DNA from: Syntrophaceae bacterium UBA6087
GTDB taxonomy: Bacteria; Desulfobacterota; Desulfomonilia; UBA1062
Length of the DNA stretch: 64,000 nt
Assembly (NCBI GenBank): GCA_002448235.1
Contig: DIXF01000011.1
Coordinates: 1-64,000 of the forward strand
Direction: 5' to 3'
In this document: positions 8,502 to 16,629 of the stretch, piece by piece
Layout: every line of letters begins with the position of its first letter
Numbering within the stretch: position 1 is the stretch's first letter
Translations under genes and position numbers: made by a program
Notes under the pieces: generated by a model
The model's input: the letters and a program-made list of their open reading frames with translations, nothing else
Told to the model about the DNA's origin: nothing
The model's database searches: none

Positions 8502-9851
8502 CTATATATTATAACGCTTCCGCCGACGCCAAAGAGTGGCCTGATCTATGCCAAGGATAGCGGCGGCTTCCTGCAGGGATTTCGTTCCTGCCAGAATACG
8601 GCGGATATGCGTTTCTTCAAGCTCATCAAGGGGAATGAAATCACCTGGTTTTGGTTGGTCGTTTGCGTTCACCAGTCTTTCCGGTAGATATTCGACTCCG
8701 ACATTCTCTTTGTTGCAGAGGATCGAAGCACGTTCGATGACGTTCCGTAACTCACGGATGTTTCCCGGCCAGGAATAACTGCTGAGTGCATGGAGGGAAT
8801 CATCGGTAAAGCGCTGGAGAGGCTTATGATTACAGCGACTTAAATTGATCAGCATTCTCTCTGCAAGAGGAGGAATATCTTCTCTCCTCATTCTTAAAGG
8901 AGGTAGTTCAATCTGAATAACATTCAGCCTGTAGTAGAGATCCTCTCTAAACCGATGGTCTGCAATTGCCTGCTCCAAGTTCATGTTCGTAGCTGCAATC
9001 AGGCGGACATCCGCTTTACGAGGAGTGTGGTCACCAAGGCGCTCATACTCCCTTTCCTGGATGAACCGCAAGAGTTTCGGTTGTATGGAAATCGGGAGGT
9101 CTCCGATCTCATCAAGGAACAGGGTCCCCCCTTCACATGTGGAAACACGCCCGGGATTGTCACGTACCGCACCGGTAAAGGACCCTTTGACATGCCCGAA
9201 AAGCTCACTCTCTAAAAGCTCTGCGGACAAGCTCGGACACGAGATCTCTGCGAAAGGCTTTCCGGATCGATTGCTCCATGAATGAATTGCCCTGGCAAGA
9301 ACACTCTTTCCTGTTCCGTTTTCGCCGGTCAACATGATGATCGCATCGGTCTGGGCTACCTGCCTCGCCTGTTCGATAGTTCTCTGCATAAGAGGACAAT
9401 AACTAGAGAAATCAATTTCCGGGCTTATCCGGTTCAGATCAGCCTGGAGGGCGTTAATACGATGCTCAAGAGAACGCACTTCCATCACCTTTTGGACAGA
9501 CAGCTTTACCTCTGCAGGAGTAAAAGGTTTGGGAATATAATCCGTAGCCCCTCTCTTAACCGCCTCCACGGCCGTATCAATCGACGCATAAGCAGTTATT
9601 ACGACAATCTTCAGCCAGCGCGATTCCGCCAGGAGCTCCGGAATCAGATCGAGACCATTATCCATGCCAAGACGAAGATCAACAAAAGCCATATCAAATG
9701 AACGTCGGGAGCTTTCGGAAATAGCATCCTTATAATTACTGACAGTTACGACCTTGTGTCCCAGCGTCTCAAGATATACCTTCAGTGTTTTCCGAATATT
9801 CAGCTCATCATCAATAACAATGATGTTTAATTGGCTATCGGGTAGTATCAT
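8502..9851 (-). CDS. Sigma-54-dependent response regulator (NtrC/AlgB type)
   Basis: The 449-residue protein has a receiver domain (about 8-125) with phospho-acceptor Asp58 in AFVDLRLG. The AAA+ sigma-54 activation domain has Walker A GENGTGKS at 176-183, the sigma-54 contact loop as GSFTGA (223-228, usually GAFTGA) and Walker B GGTLFLDEIG. A Fis-type helix-turn-helix ends in DQATLWRRRKRY. I prefer the ATG at 9851, which has GAGG about 10 bp upstream, over a GTG at 9875 lacking such a site. It is encoded 184 bp upstream of the kinase. Together with the sigma-54 promoter between the genes this suggests it activates the kinase-kdp operon in place of KdpE. Confidence 0.95.
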   Translation of the reverse strand: MILPDSQLNIIVIDDELNIRKTLKVYLETLGHKVVTVSNYKDAISESSRRSFDMAFVDLRLGMDNGLDLIPELLAESRWLKIVVITAYASIDTAVEAVKRGATDYIPKPFTPAEVKLSVQKVMEVRSLEHRINALQADLNRISPEIDFSSYCPLMQRTIEQARQVAQTDAIIMLTGENGTGKSVLARAIHSWSNRSGKPFAEISCPSLSAELLESELFGHVKGSFTGAVRDNPGRVSTCEGGTLFLDEIGDLPISIQPKLLRFIQEREYERLGDHTPRKADVRLIAATNMNLEQAIADHRFREDLYYRLNVIQIELPPLRMRREDIPPLAERMLINLSRCNHKPLQRFTDDSLHALSSYSWPGNIRELRNVIERASILCNKENVGVEYLPERLVNANDQPKPGDFIPLDELEETHIRRILAGTKSLQEAAAILGIDQATLWRRRKRYNI

Positions 9852-9875
9852 CCAGTAATTGCCTCGATAGAGCAC

Positions 9876-10582
9876 ATGTAGTTGGTCTCTGTTGTTGTTT
9901 ATACTTATTTGGATAACCTTTTGTAAGATAAAAATAAAGATTCCAGCTTATCGTGAAATTACCTTCTCGATCTTTGAACCTGAGGAGTGCTATATTTTTT
10001 TACGCATCGAGGTGTTATAGGTTCCACAAAAATATCTATAATAATACAAATGTTATTATCGAGTGTGCACACGTGCACGAACATTGTCGAAGATCGAACT
10101 CTAAGAAGTTAATATCTTGAGGTAATATGATTTCCCGGGACTGAAGATATTTTTCACATATCACAACAAGCGAGTGGCAGATACAAAGTCCACATTTCTA
10201 TAAGGGCTGGAAGATTTGGCCGCATCCCACATATCTGTAATGAATCAAAGCTTCCACGCCAGTCTGAAAAGTAAAGGTTTTCGTATGCTATCTGAGCTTT
10301 CGAGGCCTTGTTTCTGGACGAGAGATAGCCGGCATTATTTTGTCAAACGGCAAGCTTTATTACCTGTTGACCAACACTTTTGAATGTTGAAACATGGCAG
10401 AAGATCGGTCTTCTCCTTAATGCAGAAGATTCAATATGCTCCTGCTTCAAGGTTTGTATACAAGCATCTCCTCAAGAGAAGCAATGAGTTCCTCCACGGA
10501 GAGACTTGCCCGCGACCGACCTTTTTTCCCTCTCGGCCGGCATTCGTAAGGCTGTTGCAGAGCTCATCTTGTTCGTTTATAT
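9876..10582. other. Long AT-rich gap between divergent genes
   Basis: About 700 bp separate the regulator gene (minus) from the diguanylate cyclase gene (plus). I see no convincing gene, tRNA or insertion sequence. It includes a GTGCAC-AC-GTGCAC repeat (10065-10078) and a small hairpin AGAAGA/TCTTCT near 10400. The one ORF here (from 10384) has no ribosome site and an uninformative, low-quality sequence. The AT-rich part next to the regulator probably holds its promoter, but I cannot fix boxes. Confidence 0.4.
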
Positions 10583-11653
10583 GTGAAGCCGGGAGATGCT
10601 CTAAAAAAGACCATGAAGTTTTACACGAGCGATGATGTAAAGAAGCTTATCCAGAGGTTCCGGGAGAACGAGGAGACCGCGCTGAAGTTTTTCGAGGTGG
10701 AGGCGAGCGTGCTTTCCACGCTCAATTTCCATGATTTCTTCGAGAAGCTCCTCTCACAGATCATGGAGAAATTCAGCGTCGGCTTCGTCTGGGTCACCCT
10801 GGTCCAGACGAGCAAGGCGGTCAAGCTCATCCAGACGTATGCCTCCACTGCGATCCCGGAAAAGCACCTGAAGATCGTCGACCGCCGGAAGTTCGCCCTG
10901 GCTGTCCAGGATATGAGCAAGCCCACGCTTCGGAACGAAGGGGTGAACCTGTATGAGATCATCATGCCCAAGGGGCTGGGGAAGGGGTTCAACTCCCTGG
11001 CGATAGTCCCTATCAGCCTCGACGGGGAAACGGTCGGAAGCCTCAATTTTGCCGACGTTTCGCCTGGCCGGTTCTCTCCGGAGGCCGATACCATCCTTCT
11101 TGAGCAGCTCGGGCTCGTTGTTTCCATCTGCCTTTCCAACGTGGCTGCCCACGAAGAGCTCAAGGCGCTTGCCTTTAAGGACTCGCTTACCGGACTGCTG
11201 AACCGCAGGGCCATGGAGCGGGCGCTCAAACGCGAGATCAGCCGCTCGAAGCGATACAAAAATCCTTTGAGCGTTGCCTTTATCGACCTCGACGACTTCA
11301 AGCAGGTAAACGATTCTTTCGGACACGACTGCGGGGACGAGCTCCTCGTGCACGTGGCGGAGACGTTGCGGAAGATGTCTCGGCAGAGCGACATCATCTC
11401 GCGTTTTGCAGGGGATGAATTTGTCGTGATCCTCCCCGAGACCCCCCAGGCAGAAGCCCACTCCCTTATCCGGCGTATCAGGGGGCATCTTGCCGAGCAC
11501 CCTGTCCAGCTGGGAGGCAGCCCTGTAACGGTGCGGTTCAGCTACGGCATCTCAGTGCCGGATTACAAGGCAGGCGAAGACGTTTCCGATGTGCTGAAAA
11601 AGGCGGACGAGCTTCTCTACCGGGACAAGCAGGCCAGGAAAGCCGGAAGGTAG
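10583..11653 (+). CDS. Diguanylate cyclase with N-terminal GAF-like (DUF484-type) domain
   Basis: The protein makes cyclic di-GMP from two GTP. The N-terminal half (about 25-190) looks like a GAF/DUF484-type sensor. The GGDEF domain (about 195-350) has the active-site loop as AGDEF at 276-280, a functional variant in many cyclases. The product-inhibition site RxxD (RQSD, 267-270) is present five residues before it, which predicts feedback control. No membrane span is visible, so it is probably cytoplasmic. The start is uncertain: the GTG at 10583 or the ATG at 10613 could be used, and neither has a strong ribosome site. It is not in an obvious operon. Confidence 0.9.
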   Translation: MKPGDALKKTMKFYTSDDVKKLIQRFRENEETALKFFEVEASVLSTLNFHDFFEKLLSQIMEKFSVGFVWVTLVQTSKAVKLIQTYASTAIPEKHLKIVDRRKFALAVQDMSKPTLRNEGVNLYEIIMPKGLGKGFNSLAIVPISLDGETVGSLNFADVSPGRFSPEADTILLEQLGLVVSICLSNVAAHEELKALAFKDSLTGLLNRRAMERALKREISRSKRYKNPLSVAFIDLDDFKQVNDSFGHDCGDELLVHVAETLRKMSRQSDIISRFAGDEFVVILPETPQAEAHSLIRRIRGHLAEHPVQLGGSPVTVRFSYGISVPDYKAGEDVSDVLKKADELLYRDKQARKAGR

Positions 11654-11861
11654 GGCGGAGGGTTTCAGCGGGCGGAGTCGGCCACCCGGACCCGGAAACC
11701 ATCAAATGATTCATATGCATTCTAGCGGGAAACAGCAGGATTTTCCATATGCGATTGCGCACGATGTACGGTTGAGCTCGGCACCTTGAATTTCACGGAG
11801 GCATCACTACAAAAATTGCGGATAGAATCATCTTTAACGCATATCCCAAGGAGGAGATACC

Positions 11862-12356
11862 ATGAACATTCGATACACAAACCCCACGGAACAGGCTCAG
11901 ACGGGTCTCCCTTCAAGCCGGGAATGGGGAAATATCCCTTCCAGGCTTATGGGAGAGATGAACAGGCTCTTCGACAGGTTCGGCTTCTGGCCGATGGAAT
12001 CGTCCGGAAAGTTCACGCCGAGGGTGGAGATTGCCGAGGATGAAAAAAGCTTTCATGTCGATGCAGAGCTTCCCGGCGTGGACAGGAACGATATCGACCT
12101 CACCATCACCCGCGACAGCCTGGTCATCAAAGGGAAAAAGGAGGATATCGAGCACAAGAACGCCGGAGAGATCGCATGCTCCGAGCGCACTTACGGAGAA
12201 TTTTCACGGGTGATATCGCTGCCCCAGTTCGTAGACGTAGACAAAGTCGAAGCGAAATATCACAACGGCGTCCTGTGCATCAACCTTCCGAAAATCGAAG
12301 GAGAGAAAAGCTTCAGGAAGATCCAGGTCGGCAGCCCTGAGAGTCCGACCCAGTAA
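11862..12356 (+). CDS. Small heat-shock protein (Hsp20 family)
   Basis: This 164-residue protein has an alpha-crystallin domain (about 48-145) with ELPGVDRNDIDLTI, VIKGKK and a GVLCINLPK strand, and ends in a short tail with an I-x-V motif (KIQV). Such proteins hold unfolding proteins in an ATP-independent way. AAGGAGGAGATACC directly precedes the ATG, a strong ribosome site. It is a single gene, apart from the three-gene Hsp20 cluster at 42-43.4 kb. A hairpin follows the stop. No clear heat-shock promoter could be assigned. Confidence 0.95.
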   Translation: MNIRYTNPTEQAQTGLPSSREWGNIPSRLMGEMNRLFDRFGFWPMESSGKFTPRVEIAEDEKSFHVDAELPGVDRNDIDLTITRDSLVIKGKKEDIEHKNAGEIACSERTYGEFSRVISLPQFVDVDKVEAKYHNGVLCINLPKIEGEKSFRKIQVGSPESPTQ

Positions 12357-12364
12357 CTGCCGCC

Positions 12365-12388
12365 GGGGGAGGCATAAAAGCCTCCCCC
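12365..12388 (+). terminator. Hairpin after hsp20 gene
   Basis: GGGGGAGGC and GCCTCCCCC form a perfect 9-bp stem with a 6-base loop, 9 bp after the stop codon. No T-run follows, so termination would be imperfect. Confidence 0.5.
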
Positions 12389-12543
12389 TACGCATAGAGG
12401 ACGGGTAAAAGAGGGAAAACCATGGATTCCCGGGGTGATAAAGGGTATTATCCTGAAGAGCTGTCAGCCGGATGAGTGAGTCAATATTCGGCTGGCCGGT
12501 AAGATTTTTTGTGAATGAAGAAGTTTGATCGAGGAGGATATTG

Positions 12544-13971
12544 ATGGGAAACAGGCTTTTGTTCCGTCTGATTGTTTGTGCTCTGGCCCTTTGTCTCGGC
12601 TCATGCTCGGGCAGTATGCTTATCCGGCCGTCTGTTCAGCCCGAGGATGGATACCTCATACGCGGGGTGCGTGTCTTTACCGGACTTCCCGGTATGCCGC
12701 TTAAGGAAAATATGGATGTACATATCAAGGGAGAAAAGATAGTCCGTATTTCCCCTGAGAGGCTCGAAGCCCCCGGAGCGCGGGTTATCGACGGAAAGGG
12801 GAAAACCCTGCTTCCCGGCCTTACGGACTTTCATACTCACATCACCGGCGGCATGATCGTCCCGTGGGGCAGCATCATGCCCACGATGCGTTTCAACTTC
12901 GAAGGCTGCCTCTACAGCGGGGTTACCGCCGTGGTGGATATGAACGGGAAGACCGCCGAAGAGATGAACGAAATTGCTTCTGATATCGAGGCAGGCAAGA
13001 TCATGGGCCCGCACCTTTTCTCCTGCGGGCTCGGATTCACGGGCAAAGGCGCCCATCCCATGCCCATGCTGGAGAAACTCAAGGAGAAGTACCCCTGGTT
13101 CGTCCACCCCTTTTTCCCTGAGATTGCCATAGAGGTAGACGCTTCTGCCGGTATGGACAGGTTGGAAAAGCAGCTGGCGGCAAAGCCCGATTTCACGAAG
13201 ATCTATCTCGACGATCTGCCTGATGGTACGCCGAAGATGAAGGCGGAGACCGTATCCGAAATCGTCAGGCGCTCTCATGAGCAGGGCATTCCGGTGCTTA
13301 TCCACATAGGGAGGAACGAGGATGTAAAGATCGCAGTCGAGAGCGGCGCAGACGGGATCGCCCACAACGTCTACAAAGAGCCCCTCGATCCTTCGATAGC
13401 AAGCGAGCTTGCCCGGAGAAAGATGTTCGTCACCCCCACCGTCTATGTCTTTCACAATCTGAACACCTTCGTGAATGATAGGAATTACACCCATTACTCC
13501 CCGCTCGAATGGGAGACCATGCACTCCTCTGCTGTAAAGGCGCTGAAGAACCCGGAACCATACAACGAGCCGAAAGGCGATTCGTGGAGTGATTATTACC
13601 GGAACTTCCGCGAGACGTATACAGGAGTGCTGCATCCGAACGTAAAGGCGCTCAAAGATGCCGGCGTGACAATCATTGCAGGGACCGATGCGCCAAACTT
13701 AGGCATTGCTGCAGGAGGATCCCTTCATGTGGAACTGCAGCATCTGGTGGAAGGCGGGTTGACCCCCCAGGAGGCCTTGATCTCGGCGACCTCGGAACCT
13801 GCACGGATCTTGAGAGAGGTCTTCCGCAAAAACGTCGATTTCGGAACAGTCGAAGAGGGAAAAGGGGCCGATCTGCTGTTGGTCAACGGGGACCCCACGA
13901 AGAATATCCGCGACACGGAGAACATCGCAGCCGTGTTTTTCCGGGGAAGTCTGGTGGATAGGAGCCACTGA
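12544..13971 (+). CDS. Lipoprotein amidohydrolase (imidazolonepropionase-like)
   Basis: The protein belongs to the metal-dependent amidohydrolase superfamily. A signal peptide ends in the lipobox LGSC, so it is probably a lipoprotein. Metal-site motifs are visible: DFHTHITGG near residue 95, a histidine in LIHIGRN, a histidine in DGIAHN, and the late aspartate in AGTDAP. The C-terminal GADLLLVNGDP stretch is typical of this family. The substrate cannot be named; relatives include prolidases, imidazolonepropionases and aryldialkylphosphatase-like enzymes. I start it at the ATG at 12544, because GAGGAGG lies 6 bp upstream; a TTG one codon earlier is too close to that site. Confidence 0.9.
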   Translation: MGNRLLFRLIVCALALCLGSCSGSMLIRPSVQPEDGYLIRGVRVFTGLPGMPLKENMDVHIKGEKIVRISPERLEAPGARVIDGKGKTLLPGLTDFHTHITGGMIVPWGSIMPTMRFNFEGCLYSGVTAVVDMNGKTAEEMNEIASDIEAGKIMGPHLFSCGLGFTGKGAHPMPMLEKLKEKYPWFVHPFFPEIAIEVDASAGMDRLEKQLAAKPDFTKIYLDDLPDGTPKMKAETVSEIVRRSHEQGIPVLIHIGRNEDVKIAVESGADGIAHNVYKEPLDPSIASELARRKMFVTPTVYVFHNLNTFVNDRNYTHYSPLEWETMHSSAVKALKNPEPYNEPKGDSWSDYYRNFRETYTGVLHPNVKALKDAGVTIIAGTDAPNLGIAAGGSLHVELQHLVEGGLTPQEALISATSEPARILREVFRKNVDFGTVEEGKGADLLLVNGDPTKNIRDTENIAAVFFRGSLVDRSH

Positions 13972-14006
13972 TCCGCGAAGGGGTTTCAGCACGAATCGGG
14001 GTCGTT

Positions 14007-15086
14007 ATGCCGTACTGCCCAAACTGTCGGATATCTCTGGATTGCATGAAATCCCGGCACGGGATCTTTTTCCTCTGCCGGAAATGCAACGGCAGGCTCG
14101 TATCGATCCCTGTCCTGAAAAAAGAAGATCCTGCCAGCCTGATAATAAACGGGCTCTGGCAGGCCGCCAAAGACAACGGGCCGGACGGCGGAAGAACGTG
14201 TCCGCACTGCGGGAGGCCCATGCCTGCAGTCAAGTCCGGCATCCCCGGCAGGCCGGTGACCCTCGATGTCTGCATCCTGTGCTCTTGCGTATGGTTCGAC
14301 TCGCGGGAATACGAGGGGCTGCCCAGGTCCGGTCCTTTGCCTGTCGTGCTGTCCCGTGAAGAAAGAAAGGACATCGATATCGATCTCCTCAACCGGAGAT
14401 ACAATCAGGCTGCCAGAGAGGACCTCGAGAACGATTTCGCCCTGCTGCTCGCGTCGTTCGGCCTCCCTGCGGAGGACAACGACGCCGTGGTGAACGTCCG
14501 TCCGTGGGCGACATGGTCCATGGCCGCCGTCTGCATCCTTATATTCCTCGTCAGCCTTTTCAACATGGACGCCGCCTTCGGGGTTTTCGGATTCATTCCG
14601 TCGGAATGGGGGCGGATGGCCGGCGTAACCCTCCTGAGCTCTTTTTTCATACACGCAAGCGTGCTCCAGCTCATCGGCAACATGTATTTCCTGCTCGTGT
14701 TCGGCGACAATGTGGAGGATATGGTCGGCAAAGCCGGCTTCGTCTTTCTGCTCTTCTCCGCCCATCTTGCCGGGATGGTCCTGCACGGTCTGCTGGGCGG
14801 GGGCGGATCGGTGCCTTTCGTGGGGGCAGGGGCAGGCATCTTCGGCGTGCTCACCTACTATGCCCTGGCCTTTCCTCACGCCCGCATCGGGGCGCTGGTC
14901 TTTTTCCACTGGCTCAAGCTGCCGGTTTTCGTATACTTCCTCATCTGGATTCTTTTCCAGGCATTTCTTTCCGCCCGCCAGGCGGGAGGGGCCTTGACGG
15001 TCTCCATCCTTGCCTTCCTGGGTGGAATAGGGGCAGGCGCCCTGTGGTTCTTTCTCTTCCCGAAGAAAGAACCGGCTGATCTTTAG
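14007..15086 (+). CDS. Zinc-ribbon rhomboid-family membrane protein, catalytic residues apparently lost
   Basis: The N-terminal 100 residues carry four CxxC pairs (Cys4/7, 24/27, 65/68, 89/92), forming two zf-TFIIB-like ribbons. Residues about 168-350 are a rhomboid membrane domain of roughly six helices, with the recognisable FIHASVLQLIGN and VFGDNVED region. The catalytic serine position, normally GxSG, reads FVGAGAG at 271-277 with Gly275 in place of Ser. The helix-6 position of the catalytic His (AHLGG) reads AFLGG, with Phe337. The loop-histidine before Asn224 is Gln221. It is therefore probably an inactive rhomboid that binds rather than cleaves membrane proteins. It follows the amidohydrolase by 35 bp and may be co-transcribed. 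Confidence 0.85.
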   Translation: MPYCPNCRISLDCMKSRHGIFFLCRKCNGRLVSIPVLKKEDPASLIINGLWQAAKDNGPDGGRTCPHCGRPMPAVKSGIPGRPVTLDVCILCSCVWFDSREYEGLPRSGPLPVVLSREERKDIDIDLLNRRYNQAAREDLENDFALLLASFGLPAEDNDAVVNVRPWATWSMAAVCILIFLVSLFNMDAAFGVFGFIPSEWGRMAGVTLLSSFFIHASVLQLIGNMYFLLVFGDNVEDMVGKAGFVFLLFSAHLAGMVLHGLLGGGGSVPFVGAGAGIFGVLTYYALAFPHARIGALVFFHWLKLPVFVYFLIWILFQAFLSARQAGGALTVSILAFLGGIGAGALWFFLFPKKEPADL

Positions 15087-15099
15087 AAAGCCGCCTTTT

Positions 15100-16497
15100 C
15101 TACACCGTTTCTTTCCACCCGGCATAGCTGCAGAGGTGGCCGAGCGCTTTGACCGCTTTGAACGTGGTGGTGTAGAAAGGGATGCCGTGGCTTTCAGTCA
15201 GGGCCGCGAGTTTGACGAGGGCTTCCTTTGAAGGGCCGTAAGACCAGGCTACCACAGGCTTTTTCATGTTCTTCTCAATATGGCCGAGCACGTCCTCGTA
15301 GAGTTCCGGCGCCATGTAGCTGCTGATATAGCTGTTGAAATAGATGCAGTCGATATCCGGATCTTCCAGAAGGATGTCGTAGCATTTTTTGTAATGGTTG
15401 AAGAGCTCGGGACCGTCCATGGCGGATGCCGGGCCGAGGTCGATGGGGTGGCTGCCCAGGGTGCGGCTGATGGAGGGGAGCTTTTCCCTGCTGGGCCCGG
15501 TGAGCATGCCCGGGACAAGACCCGATGGTGAGGCGGCGTCGATGCACTGGATACCTATGGCGCCGGTCAGCGTTATGACCCCCAGCCGGTTGCCCTTGGG
15601 CAGGAGCCCGAGCGAGAAGACTTTTGCATAGTCCAGCAGGTCTTCGTACTCCTCTACCCTTAAGATGCCGGCCTGCCTGAAAAGGGCACCGTAGAGCTTG
15701 TCGTTGCCGGCAATCGACCCGGTATGTGATGCCATGGCCCCGGCCGAAGCCTCAGACCTTCCCGCTTTGAGGCACAGGATTGGCTTGGTCCGCGACACCT
15801 CCCTGGCCACCTCGAGGAACTCTCTGGGGCGCCTGCTGTGCTCCATGTACAGGGAGATCACCCTGGTGCCGGGGTCGTGTTTCAGATATTCGAGGCAGTC
15901 CACCTCGTCGATGTCGCACATGTTGCCGAGATCGATCACCGATCCGATGCCCGCCCGGTAGTCGATGAACGGGTATGCCTGCGGCCCGTACATGCCGGTC
16001 TGGGTGATAATGGAAAGGGGGCCCTGGGGAGGAAGGCTGTAGCCCTTTTCGTAGGGGATGGTGGTGAACCTGCCCCCGGGATTGAACACGCCGAGCGTAT
16101 TCGGACCCATGATGCGGATACCCCACTTACGGGCGACGGCGAGCATCTCTTCCTGGCGGAGCTTTCCCTCTGCCCCGTTCTCGCCAAAGCCGTCAGCCAC
16201 GACGACTGCGCTCCTGATCCCTTTTTCTCCGCACCTGCCGAGAATCTCCGGCACCTGGCGGAAGGAGGTTATGATCACTGCGAGGTCTACCGCTCCGCCG
16301 ATCTCCCGGACGTCATTGAAGACCTTCATCCCATACACACTCGATGCACTCGGGTGGATAGGGTAGACGGCCCCCGGGTAGCCCAGGTCCTTCAGGTCCT
16401 TCACCACGACCCCTGCCCCGAAGAACCACTCTTCTTTCATGCTCCCGAACAGCGCAACACCTTTCGGGCTGAGAAAATCGCACATGACGGAATCCAT
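15100..16497 (-). CDS. ADP-forming acyl-CoA synthetase alpha-type subunit
   Basis: The protein has an N-terminal CoA-binding Rossmann domain (SPKGVALFGS near the start) and succinyl-CoA-ligase-like flavodoxin domains. The motif MASHTGSIAGND holds the histidine phosphorylated during catalysis. This enzyme class converts acyl-CoA, ADP and phosphate to acid, CoA and ATP, or the reverse. There is no ATP-grasp (beta) domain, and no neighbouring gene supplies one, so a partner must be encoded elsewhere. The ATG at 16497 is chosen because AAAGGAGGG lies about 7 bp upstream; the longer frame begins with a TTG inside that region. Confidence 0.85.
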   Translation of the reverse strand: MDSVMCDFLSPKGVALFGSMKEEWFFGAGVVVKDLKDLGYPGAVYPIHPSASSVYGMKVFNDVREIGGAVDLAVIITSFRQVPEILGRCGEKGIRSAVVVADGFGENGAEGKLRQEEMLAVARKWGIRIMGPNTLGVFNPGGRFTTIPYEKGYSLPPQGPLSIITQTGMYGPQAYPFIDYRAGIGSVIDLGNMCDIDEVDCLEYLKHDPGTRVISLYMEHSRRPREFLEVAREVSRTKPILCLKAGRSEASAGAMASHTGSIAGNDKLYGALFRQAGILRVEEYEDLLDYAKVFSLGLLPKGNRLGVITLTGAIGIQCIDAASPSGLVPGMLTGPSREKLPSISRTLGSHPIDLGPASAMDGPELFNHYKKCYDILLEDPDIDCIYFNSYISSYMAPELYEDVLGHIEKNMKKPVVAWSYGPSKEALVKLAALTESHGIPFYTTTFKAVKALGHLCSYAGWKETV

Positions 16498-16629
16498 TGC
16501 AGCACCCTCCTTTTGAAGCAATAATGCACGAAATAAAGAATCATTTCATTGTATAGTACGGAAACAGGGTCGATTCCAGGGGAAAGAGCCGCTTTTATCG
16601 GTATGGAGAGGAAAGCCCTTGGATGGGGC

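Noticed and set aside
11654..11861. Sigma-32 promoter before the single hsp20 gene (a CACCTTGAA string)
   Set aside because: No acceptable -10 box lies at the right distance.
13986..15125. 379-codon minus-strand frame opposite the rhomboid gene
   Set aside because: The plus-strand frame has zinc ribbons and membrane spans typical of a real protein; the minus frame is low-complexity and overlaps its whole length.
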